From contig JBDUDA010000155.1 in NCBI GenBank assembly GCA_040003205.1, positions 1 through 7,201 of the forward strand: a stretch of DNA of 7,201 bases. Direction: 5' to 3'. The notes beneath the pieces are model-generated. The model was given only the letters and a program-made list of their open reading frames with translations, was not told the origin of the DNA and made no database searches. Of this stretch, positions 1 to 5,908 are shown one piece after another (position 1 is the stretch's first letter; each line of letters opens with the position of its first letter). The position numbers and the translations under genes were made by a program. The stretch comes from JALYIM01 sp040003205 (GTDB lineage: Bacteria; Acidobacteriota; Terriglobia; Terriglobales; Acidobacteriaceae).

Positions 1-116
1 CTGGAAACAGTTTAGGTAATTACCAAGACTCTCCGTCGAGTAAAGGAGATTCGATCGCGCGAGCGTCAGAGGAGAGCTTCATCTCTAGCGCACTCAAACC
101 CACGAGTCGTAGCAGC

Positions 117-131
117 GCAGGTTAAAAAACG
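117..131 (+). repeat. 15-bp direct repeat, copy 1
   Basis: The sequence GCAGGTTAAAAAACG is identical to positions 691-705 in the same orientation, 574 bp away. The core GTTAAAAAAC occurs a third time at 7011-7020, over the hypE stop codon. The match stops abruptly at both ends (C/A before, G/A after). The A-run lowers its complexity, so chance is not excluded. Function unknown. Confidence 0.5.
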
Positions 132-586
132 GCTATCTGGAAAAAAGGGGTAACCCATGCGATGAAGGAGCAAATTATTGAGATGTGCAGCGAAAAGTAC
201 AGTTCAGGTGATTGTCGTCTTATGTTTTCCGTGTTTTTTCGCACACCCAAACGAACAACTAGAATCGTTGCGAAGCAAGTCCGTTCTCCGGAATACTTTT
301 GAGAGGTTGCGCTCCTCCTGCTCCGCAGGGCTGCGCCGCAGCGAGTCAAAGCGTTAATTGGCAATCACTCCGCACTGGGGTGCAAACAAACGGCTTTCTT
401 TAGATGATGTCGGCCTCTCGCATATGGTTCTCGGCAGGCGGGGTCGGGCCTCTTATCTTTTCGCATCTCAGTGACATACTTAGATCGACCAGCGACAGAC
501 TAACGACGCCCGTGGTTCTGGTATAGCCGCCATTGGTCCTGCACGCATTGACGCACTTGGAAAACCAGCTTTTCTCCCGGGGGCCA

Positions 587-613
587 ACACGACAGTTCGT
601 CATCTTGTCGTGT
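587..613. repeat. Inverted repeat, 8-bp perfect arms with 11-nt spacer
   Basis: ACACGACA (587-594) is followed after 11 bases by its exact complement TGTCGTGT (606-613). No T-run follows on either strand, so this is unlikely to be an intrinsic terminator. A dimeric-regulator operator or an RNA stem-loop are both possible. No gene with a clear start lies immediately beside it, so its target is unknown. Confidence 0.4.
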
Positions 614-690
614 CATTAATTACTACATGGGGAAACTAAGTCGTCGTCCGAACTTACGGCGTTGTTCTTTCCGCGCGAACAGATTGTCCA

Positions 691-705
691 GCAGGTTAAA
701 AAACG
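691..705 (+). repeat. 15-bp direct repeat, copy 2
   Basis: This is the second identical copy of the 15-mer at 117-131. It lies 30 bp upstream of the small candidate ORF at 735. Together the copies bracket about 560 bp of gene-poor DNA, as the footprint of an inserted or excised segment could. There is no integrase or transposase in the window to support that. Confidence 0.5.
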
Positions 706-734
706 AGTCCTGTCACCTTACCGAGGGTACGTAA

Positions 735-848
735 ATGACGGGAAAATCGCTACAATGCAGCCGTTCGCAAGATTTAAAGAAGGTAAGAAAATATGCTGAT
801 CATCGCCAAGTTTTGAAGGAATGGCTATGGCGACCACCGTCTCGTTGA
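735..848 (+). CDS. Very small hypothetical ORF, 37 aa (doubtful)
   Basis: An ATG at 735 opens a 37-codon frame ending in TGA at 846-848. It is preceded by GAGGG (723-727) with a 7-base spacer, a reasonable Shine-Dalgarno sequence. The product is basic and rich in Lys/Arg. Its middle part, around residues 11-32, could form one amphipathic helix. No family is recognisable and there is no signal peptide or membrane segment. The same frame is also open upstream from an ATG at 627 to a TAA at 732-734 directly before this ATG, which may indicate a decayed longer frame. Its last 24 bases overlap, tail to tail, the minus-strand ORF at 825-977. It could well be non-coding. Confidence 0.2.
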   Translation: MTGKSLQCSRSQDLKKVRKYADHRQVLKEWLWRPPSR

Positions 849-977
849 GGGTCTCGACTTTACTGCGAATTCGTCCTTCGCTTTCTCAATTTCCTCGTCG
901 AGCCGTTTCAATTCTTTATTCACCTCCTGTCGCTTGCCTTCAGATTCAAACGTACTCTCCATGTTTTTAGTTGCCAT
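825..977 (-). CDS. Small hypothetical charged coiled-coil-like protein, 50 aa
   Basis: This frame encodes a 50-residue protein starting at the ATG at 977 (reading leftward). The start is preceded by GGAGAG (985-980 on the minus strand), a good though closely spaced Shine-Dalgarno sequence. The same frame extends to an ATG at 1025, but that one lacks such a site. Residues about 8-40 are very rich in Glu, Lys and Arg with regularly spaced Leu, Val and Ile, as in KELKRLDEEIEKAKDEF. This suggests an amphipathic helix or short coiled coil. The last ten residues are Arg/Ser/Pro-rich and look less natural, so the gene may be truncated or decayed. I do not recognise the family and assign no function. 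It lies on the same strand as hypF, 264 bp downstream of its stop, with no sign of co-transcription. Confidence 0.35.
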   Translation of the reverse strand: MATKNMESTFESEGKRQEVNKELKRLDEEIEKAKDEFAVKSRPSTRRWSP

Positions 978-1241
978 TGCTCTCCGGGGTATCCCCAACA
1001 AAGCGCGGGTCGGCGACAGGGGCATTGATGGCCGCGTGATGCGCGAGGAGAGGGAAAAAGGCTTCTTCGTTTCGTTTGCTCAATAACAATTTCGGCACGT
1101 TAGGTTATTTCATCGTGGGACTCTTCGCGATGAGTTGGGTTGTTTCGATTGCGATTTACCGATGGCGACGATTTGATGATCTCCTCATCGGCGAGGGGTT
1201 TTCTCAACGATAGAGTCAAACCCAACGGAAGTGAAAAGGGT
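978..1241. other. Intergenic spacer downstream of hypF
   Basis: No convincing gene or terminator is visible. A weak stem (GATGA 1175-1179 with TCATC 1185-1189) and another (AAACCC 1218-1223 with GGGTTT 1238-1243, overlapping the hypF stop) could fold in the hypF transcript. Neither is followed by a T-run on the minus strand, so where hypF transcription ends is unclear. A short TTG-started frame (1100-1288, minus) overlaps the end of hypF and looks spurious. Confidence 0.4.
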
Positions 1242-3608
1242 TTAGGGCCGCGTCTTTTCTTCTTCGTTTCGCAATATCTCGTTCGCAATTACCGCCTGGC
1301 CGAGAGAAATTCCACCATCATTTGCAGGCACCGAAGCGTGAAGGTAAACCTCGAATTTACTCTGTCGCAAACCCTCGACAGTGCGTTGTAGTAGATAAAC
1401 GTTCTGGAACGTTCCGCCGCTTAGGCACACCCTGTTCAGTTTCTCGGCATCTCGAATCCGGCTACATACGTCGGCAATCGCGATGGCGATCGTGTTATGA
1501 AAACGAGCCGCAATGTATCCGACTGGTTCATGACGGGCAACATCGCGCACGATCTCCTCGATCATCAATCTAAAGTCGAGCTGAACGGCTGGGCAGTCTT
1601 GAATATCGTAGCCGTAGTGCTCTTCGACTCCGGTCGACGCAATCATCTCCAGCTCGATTGCCGCTTGCCCCTCAAAATTCACGACATGGCGAAGTCCCAG
1701 CAAGGATGCGACGGCGTCAAACAGGCGACCGCAGGACGAAGTCCGAACTGTCTGGATGTTCCGGGCAAGCATTGCCTCGACGATCGAATGTTGCTTTTCG
1801 GGGATTGCTGCCCGCAGCCGCGGTAACTCAGGAACAGCGCTGCCAAATGTATCCCGCAGATAGCTCAACGCCATCCGCCAAGGCTGACGCACGGCAGCAT
1901 CTCCGCCGGGCAGAGGAACGTAGCGCAGGTGGGCCCAGCGGTCGAATCCAGAGTAATCGGCCACTAGGAACTCACCGCCCCATATCTGTTCGTCCACTCC
2001 GTATCCGGTGCCGTCGAACGCGACTCCGATCACTTTGCCGCGCAAGTGGTTCTCGGCCATGCAACTGGCAATGTGAGCATGGTGATGTTGCACCGGAATC
2101 TTGCGATCCATCGGCAACTGCAAAGCAAATCTCGAACTCAGGTAGTTGGGATGCATGTCGTACGCCACAGCAGTGGGTTCTACGCGGAAAAGCTTTTTCA
2201 GGTTTGCTAATGTTTCCTTGAAAAAGACCAACGTTTCATAGTTCTGCAAATCTCCAATGTGCTGACTGAGGATTGCGTAGTGATCTTTTGTCAGGCAGAA
2301 GGTGTTTTTAAATTCTGCGCCGCAAGCCAGGATTTCTGCGCAAGGCATTCGAAGATCGATGGGGTTTGGCACGAATCCGCGTGAACGACGCAAGGCTCGC
2401 TCTTGTTTCTCGAAGACGCGCACGACCGAATCATCCACCCGCATATAAATCCCGCGATTGTGTAGTAGAAACCAATCCGCTACCAAAGCGAGACGGGTAA
2501 GTGCTTCTTCATTTGCGGTCACGATGGGCTCTTCGCTGATGTTGCCGCTGGTCATGACTAAAGCTAAAAATTCCGAAGCTTCCCCCGGAGAATCGCTGAA
2601 GAGGAGATAGTGCAGCGGTGTGTAAGGCAGCATGACTCCCAGAGTATTGTTCCCCGGAGCCACCGCCGGGGAAAAGTTTGCCCCAGAGCGTCGCGGCAAA
2701 ATTACGATTGGCCGCCGGGGACCCAAGAGAGCTTGGCGATCATCGTCGCTAACGAAGCAGAACCGCTCGATGGATTCGATGTCACGCGACATCAGGGCAA
2801 ACGGTTTGTCGCTGCGCTTCTTACGCAACCGTAGATTTTTTACGGCTGCATCGTTCTCGGCAGCGCACGCCAGCAGAAAACCACCCAGCCCCTTCACCGC
2901 AATAATGTTGCCTTCCCGCAAAAGCTGGCGGGCGTCGCGCACGATAGAGGCGGACAACTCAAACGCTCTCGGTTGCTCGGAAGGATAAAGAAAAAAATTG
3001 CTCTGGATGAGCGACAGCGCCGGTCCGCACTGAGGGCAGGCATTGGGCTGTGCATGAAAACGCCGGTTGCCGGGATCCTCATACTCGCTCTTACAAAGAG
3101 CACACATCTGAAACGGCGACATCGTGGTCGCCGGCCTGTCATAGGGGAGATCCTGAATGATGGTGTAGCGTGGGCCGCAGTTGGTGCAGTTGGTAAATGG
3201 ATAACCAAAGCGGCGATTTTCACGGTCACCGGCGTCTGCCCAACAATCCGCGCATGTCCCAACATCTGGTGGGACGAGTCCGAATTGTCCTTCTTCAGAG
3301 ACGCTTTTGCGAATCGAGAAGCTTTTGTACCCGCATGGGTCTAGGTCCGAGCTGCTAATTTTTTCAATCCGTGAAAGAGGCGGGGGCAAGGTACGAAGCT
3401 GCCCAAGGAACACTTCAATCGCGGTTTGGCCCCCCTCGATCTCTATTTCAACGCCGGAAGATGAATTCAGCACGTAACCGTTCAGTGCAAGGTTGCGTGC
3501 CAAATTGTAGACAAACGGACGGAATCCCACTCCCTGAACAACACCCTGAACATGGAGCCGTTTGCGAACGACCTCCGGCTGTGTCTCAACCACCATCAGC
3601 GTCAACAT
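1242..3608 (-). CDS. hypF: Carbamoyltransferase HypF, [NiFe]-hydrogenase maturation
   Basis: HypF makes the carbamoyl group that becomes the cyanide ligands of the hydrogenase iron: it uses carbamoyl phosphate and ATP to carbamoylate the C-terminal Cys of HypE in the cytoplasm. The 788 residues are near the family's usual length and show all its parts in order. An acylphosphatase domain (about 15-100) has VQGVGFRPF, with catalytic Arg30 and Asn48. Two zinc-finger units have Cys at 119/122, 141/144, 169/172 and 191/194, with the canonical 2-18-2-24-2-18-2 spacing. A YrdC-like domain spans about 220-405. A C-terminal Kae1-like domain has HHHAHIASCMAEN (508-520), FDGTGYG (531-537), LSGGTFQN (729-736) and NDGGISLGQ (763-771). 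The ATG at 3608 has no strong Shine-Dalgarno sequence, and Met5 (3596) is an alternative start. The gene is divergent from hypC. No frameshift or missing key residue is seen. Confidence 0.98.
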   Translation of the reverse strand: MLTLMVVETQPEVVRKRLHVQGVVQGVGFRPFVYNLARNLALNGYVLNSSSGVEIEIEGGQTAIEVFLGQLRTLPPPLSRIEKISSSDLDPCGYKSFSIRKSVSEEGQFGLVPPDVGTCADCWADAGDRENRRFGYPFTNCTNCGPRYTIIQDLPYDRPATTMSPFQMCALCKSEYEDPGNRRFHAQPNACPQCGPALSLIQSNFFLYPSEQPRAFELSASIVRDARQLLREGNIIAVKGLGGFLLACAAENDAAVKNLRLRKKRSDKPFALMSRDIESIERFCFVSDDDRQALLGPRRPIVILPRRSGANFSPAVAPGNNTLGVMLPYTPLHYLLFSDSPGEASEFLALVMTSGNISEEPIVTANEEALTRLALVADWFLLHNRGIYMRVDDSVVRVFEKQERALRRSRGFVPNPIDLRMPCAEILACGAEFKNTFCLTKDHYAILSQHIGDLQNYETLVFFKETLANLKKLFRVEPTAVAYDMHPNYLSSRFALQLPMDRKIPVQHHHAHIASCMAENHLRGKVIGVAFDGTGYGVDEQIWGGEFLVADYSGFDRWAHLRYVPLPGGDAAVRQPWRMALSYLRDTFGSAVPELPRLRAAIPEKQHSIVEAMLARNIQTVRTSSCGRLFDAVASLLGLRHVVNFEGQAAIELEMIASTGVEEHYGYDIQDCPAVQLDFRLMIEEIVRDVARHEPVGYIAARFHNTIAIAIADVCSRIRDAEKLNRVCLSGGTFQNVYLLQRTVEGLRQSKFEVYLHASVPANDGGISLGQAVIANEILRNEEEKTRP

Positions 3609-3758
3609 ATCCCAAAACAGAGGCTAAGTTTAATTTTTGCAGTCGAGGAGCTTGCAACGTACGACTAAGTTTTGGTGAAGAACGACCTCTGACGGATATA
3701 GAATGGTCGCGAGATCGCTGCCCGACTCTCCTGGCAGCATTGAAAATGGGAGACTGAA
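3609..3758. promoter_or_regulatory. Divergent hypF / hypC promoter region
   Basis: This 150-bp gap separates the hypF and hypC starts and must hold promoters for both directions. For hypC, the best -10-like element is TATAGAAT (3697-3704), with a weak -35 TTGGTG (3672-3677) 19 bases upstream. A small palindrome GCGA-GA-TCGC (3709-3718) sits near the expected transcription start. For hypF, TTGCAA (3657-3652, minus) and TTAAAC (3633-3628) are 18 bases apart, but the second is a poor -10. CTAAGTTT occurs twice as a direct repeat (3624-3631 and 3665-3672), 41 bp apart, about four helical turns. No FNR-type or sigma-54 site was found. The region's role is sure from layout; the individual boxes are not. 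Confidence 0.5.
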
Positions 3759-4040
3759 ATGTGTCTCGCAATACCTGGTAAGGTCCTCGAGACCTTCGAA
3801 CAGCGTGATATGCAGATGGCACGGGTGCAGTTTGGCGGCATCGTTCGGGAAGTTTGCCTGGATTATGTCCCAGATACAAAGATCGGCGAGTACGTCCTGG
3901 TGCATGTCGGGTTCGCGATCAGCAAGGTGGACGAAGCGGAGGCGGAGCGCACCTACCAGATTCTTATGGACATGGATCAGTTAACCGAACTAGATGCGCC
4001 CATTGTTGAAGAAATAGGAGCTGCAGAGAAGAAGCAGTAA
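3759..4040 (+). CDS. hypC: Hydrogenase assembly chaperone HypC
   Basis: HypC is the small chaperone that forms a complex with HypD while the Fe(CN)2CO unit is built, then carries it to the hydrogenase large-subunit precursor. The 93-residue product begins with the family signature MCLAIPG. Cys2, exposed after Met removal, is the residue that binds the iron and the HypD or large-subunit partner. The conserved core continues with YVLVHVGFAISKVDEAEA (45-62), including His49, which corresponds to the conserved family His. Residues after about 75 form an acidic then lysine-ending tail that is variable in the family. The ATG follows GGGAGA (3748-3753) with 5 bases between. It is the first gene of the plus-strand operon, 16 bp before hypD. 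A HybG/HupF-type paralogue name is possible, but the neighbours favour HypC. Confidence 0.97.
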   Translation: MCLAIPGKVLETFEQRDMQMARVQFGGIVREVCLDYVPDTKIGEYVLVHVGFAISKVDEAEAERTYQILMDMDQLTELDAPIVEEIGAAEKKQ

Positions 4041-4056
4041 ACTCGGGAGACAGGCG

Positions 4057-5217
4057 ATGAAGTATCTGGACGAATATCGGGACGCCGGCGTAGCGCGAAA
4101 AATCATTGATGAAATTCGCCGCATTCAAACCAAACCGTGGGTCATCATGGAAGTCTGCGGCGGTCAGACCCATTCCATCGTAAAAAACGGGCTCGATTAT
4201 CTTTTGCCGCAAAGTATAGAACTGGTACATGGACCGGGATGTCCGGTCTGCGTAACTCCGTTGGAGATGATTGATAAAGCGCACGCTATCGCGCGCCGTC
4301 CCGGGGTGATTTTCTGCTCCTTTGGAGATATGCTGCGCGTGCCAGGCTCCGACGGAGATCTCTTCACCATCAAGTCGCAGGGAGGGGACGTCCGTGTCGT
4401 CTACTCGCCGCTCGATTGTCTGAAGATCGCGCGCGCAAATCCGGACAAGCAAATCGTATTCTTTGCCATCGGATTCGAAACTACGGCGCCGGCCAATGCA
4501 ATGCTGGTTTGGCGGGCCCATCAAGAAGAATTGAAGAACGTCTCCGTTCTCGTCTCCCACGTGCTAGTGCCGCCGGCGCTAGCGGCTATTTTGCAATCTC
4601 CGCAGAACCGGGTGCAGGGATTTCTCGGCCCGGGCCACGTATGCGCCATCATGGGCTACGACGAATACCTGCCCATCAGTGACCGTTTTCAGGTCCCCAT
4701 TGTCATTACCGGCTTCGAGCCGCTCGACATTCTGCACGGAACGCTTATGACTGTCCAGCAACTCGAGTCCGGTCGCGCAGAGGTTGAGAACCAATATTCC
4801 CGAATCCTTGATCGAAAAGGAAACCAGCCGGCGCAGAAACTAGTCTTCGAGGTCTTCGAGATCGGAGATCGGAAATGGCGCGGCATCGGCACGATTCCCA
4901 AAAGCGGCTACAAGCTGCGCTGGGAATTTCGCGAGCATGATGCTGAACGGTTGTTCAACGTAAAAGAGATTGACACTCGCGAACCTGAAATATGTATCAG
5001 CGGACAAATTCTCAGAGGAATCAAGAAGCCGCACGATTGTCCAGCATTCGGTACGGTTTGCAATCCGCAACATCCTCTGGGAGCGACCATGGTTTCCGCG
5101 GAAGGGGCGTGCGCCGCTTACTATGCCTATGGCAGACACTTGAAGCGAGACCGAGATGATAAGGCAGAAATCGCCCCGAGTAACCAGGAGACAGCATCGG
5201 TAGGGGACGCGGCGTAA
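4057..5217 (+). CDS. hypD: Hydrogenase maturation factor HypD, [4Fe-4S] protein
   Basis: HypD, with HypC, is the scaffold on which the Fe(CN)2CO cofactor is assembled, taking cyanide from HypE. The 386-residue sequence is complete and slightly longer than the roughly 370 residues usual for the family, because of a hydrophilic tail after about residue 360. Key motifs are EVCGGQTHS with Cys34, GPGCPVCV with Cys62 and Cys65 (redox and iron-binding cysteines), and GFETTAP (139-145). Four C-terminal cysteines (313, 328, 335, 352) in the pattern CISGQILRG, CPAFGTVC and GAC should hold the [4Fe-4S] cluster. The start ATG is preceded by GGGAGA (4045-4050) with 6 bases between, closely resembling the hypC site. 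The stop TAA overlaps the ATG of the next gene by one base (TAATG), so translation of the two is probably coupled. Confidence 0.98.
   Translation: MKYLDEYRDAGVARKIIDEIRRIQTKPWVIMEVCGGQTHSIVKNGLDYLLPQSIELVHGPGCPVCVTPLEMIDKAHAIARRPGVIFCSFGDMLRVPGSDGDLFTIKSQGGDVRVVYSPLDCLKIARANPDKQIVFFAIGFETTAPANAMLVWRAHQEELKNVSVLVSHVLVPPALAAILQSPQNRVQGFLGPGHVCAIMGYDEYLPISDRFQVPIVITGFEPLDILHGTLMTVQQLESGRAEVENQYSRILDRKGNQPAQKLVFEVFEIGDRKWRGIGTIPKSGYKLRWEFREHDAERLFNVKEIDTREPEICISGQILRGIKKPHDCPAFGTVCNPQHPLGATMVSAEGACAAYYAYGRHLKRDRDDKAEIAPSNQETASVGDAA
5202..5207 (+). promoter_or_regulatory. Ribosome binding site for the SIS-isomerase gene
   Basis: AGGGGA inside the end of hypD lies 9 bases before the ATG at 5217. 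It supports that start over the internal ATGs at 5280 and 5286, which lack a comparable site. Confidence 0.5.
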
Positions 5218-5852
5218 TGCAGGTCAGAACTCCAGACACGACAGCTCCGTCTACCTCGCCGCCGAGCTCATGGCGAAAGATGGTCATGCATAAGTGCAAA
5301 GAGTCTGTGGAGGTAAAACAGAAATTTTTCGAGCACTACGCCGAAACCATCGGCGAGTTGAGCGAGAAGATGGCGAAGCAGTTTGAGAGTGGCCGCCGCC
5401 TCTGGGTGATAGGCAATGGCGGCAGCGCATGTGATGCGCAGCATACTGCGGTTGAGTTTCTACATCCCATCTTTGAAAAACGAAAAGCGCTTCCCGCGTT
5501 TGATCTGGTGAGCCAGATGCCCCTGCTCACTGCGATTGCCAACGATAAAGACTACGCAAAGATTTTCGTTGATCAGATCGAATTTTGGGGAGTCGCGGGC
5601 GACATAGTATTGGCGTTTTCTACCAGCGGCAACTCTCCTAACCTTATTTACGCTCTTGAAGCGGCGCGACGGAAAGGGATGCTCACAGTTGGCTGCTCGG
5701 GCAGAGACGGTGGTCGCATGGCGGGGGTTTGCGACTACTGCTTTACAGTTCCAAGTTATAGTACTCATCGCATTCAAGAGTCTCACGTCGCGCTCCTTCA
5801 CATACTTTGGGATCTGATCCACGTTGCCATGGGTGAAGAAGACGTAATCTGA
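5217..5852 (+). CDS. GmhA-like SIS-domain sugar-phosphate isomerase within the hyp operon
   Basis: The protein belongs to the SIS fold and most resembles GmhA, the cytoplasmic enzyme converting sedoheptulose 7-phosphate to D-glycero-manno-heptose 7-phosphate. Motifs visible in the 211 residues are GNGGSACDAQH (66-76), STSGNS (135-140, phosphate-binding) and RIQESHVALLH (185-195). His76, Glu80, Gln187 and His195 align with the GmhA metal or catalytic residues (in E. coli GmhA: His61, Glu65, Gln172, His180), so it is probably an active isomerase. An N-terminal stretch of about 21 residues, rich in Thr, Pro and Ser, precedes the first helix and makes it longer than the usual 190 or so. A start at Met22 or Met24 would give a standard length. 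It overlaps hypD by one base and precedes hypE by 56 bp, with no other heptose genes beside it. Its real substrate and any role in hydrogenase maturation are unknown. Confidence 0.9.
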   Translation: MQVRTPDTTAPSTSPPSSWRKMVMHKCKESVEVKQKFFEHYAETIGELSEKMAKQFESGRRLWVIGNGGSACDAQHTAVEFLHPIFEKRKALPAFDLVSQMPLLTAIANDKDYAKIFVDQIEFWGVAGDIVLAFSTSGNSPNLIYALEAARRKGMLTVGCSGRDGGRMAGVCDYCFTVPSYSTHRIQESHVALLHILWDLIHVAMGEEDVI

Positions 5853-5896
5853 AGTCGGATGAAATAAGTATCGAAACAAGACCGCGAAGTTCCCCC

Positions 5897-5900
5897 GGAG
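5897..5900 (+). promoter_or_regulatory. Ribosome binding site deciding the hypE start
   Basis: GGAG lies 8 bases before GTG (5909) and 5 bases before TTG (5906), which are adjacent codons in the hypE frame. No in-frame ATG start lies nearby, so hypE must start on a non-ATG codon. GTG is preferred for its spacing and commoner use. Confidence 0.5.
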
Positions 5901-5908
5901 CGTGATTG

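Larger units (their letters stand above)
1..734. other. Intergenic or gene-poor region with no convincing gene
   Basis: I see no recognisable coding sequence, tRNA or rRNA here. The longest open frames are on the minus strand (122-364 and 400-603). The first opens with TTG and the second with an ATG lying in a hairpin loop. Neither has family motifs or a convincing ribosome binding site. The stretch does contain two copies of a 15-bp direct repeat (117-131 and 691-705), an 8-bp inverted repeat (587-613) and two small adjacent GC hairpins near 318-342. It could be a long regulatory spacer, a decayed gene or mobile-element relic, or the site of an unrecognised small RNA. Nothing in the sequence decides between these. 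Confidence 0.5.

Noticed and set aside
318..342. Two adjacent small GC hairpins (CTGC-TCC-GCAG and GCTGCG-C-CGCAGC)
   Set aside because: Arms are short and the second loop is a single base, so it cannot fold as drawn. Such patterns are common in GC-rich DNA.
122..364. An 80-codon minus-strand frame ending in a hydrophobic stretch
   Set aside because: It needs a TTG start with poor spacing to any Shine-Dalgarno sequence. The composition is irregular and no family is recognisable. The hydrophobic end alone is not enough to call a membrane protein.
400..603. A 67-codon minus-strand frame
   Set aside because: The start sits in the loop of the 587-613 inverted repeat without a ribosome binding site, and the translation looks unlike a folded protein.
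921..928. CACCTCCT, identical to the core of the 16S rRNA 3' end (anti-Shine-Dalgarno)
   Set aside because: Flanking bases do not match 16S rRNA. On the minus strand it is simply part of codons in the 825-977 ORF, so it is not an rRNA fragment.
1218..1243. AAACCC/GGGTTT stem at the hypF stop codon as a terminator
   Set aside because: Only 6 bp with a 14-base loop, and no T-run follows on the minus strand.
1100..1288. A 62-codon minus-strand frame overlapping the hypF end
   Set aside because: It begins at a TTG inside hypF in another frame, has no motif, and its basic, Pro/Ser/Asn-rich composition suggests non-coding sequence.
1658..2221. A 187-codon plus-strand open frame opposite hypF
   Set aside because: It lies wholly antisense to the well-conserved Kae1-like domain of hypF. 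Its translation is rich in Arg/Ser/Pro/Cys with no family motif, as expected of a shadow frame.
3964..4560. A 198-codon minus-strand open frame opposite hypC/hypD
   Set aside because: It is antisense to the conserved HypD core and has no recognisable domain; shadow of the real gene.
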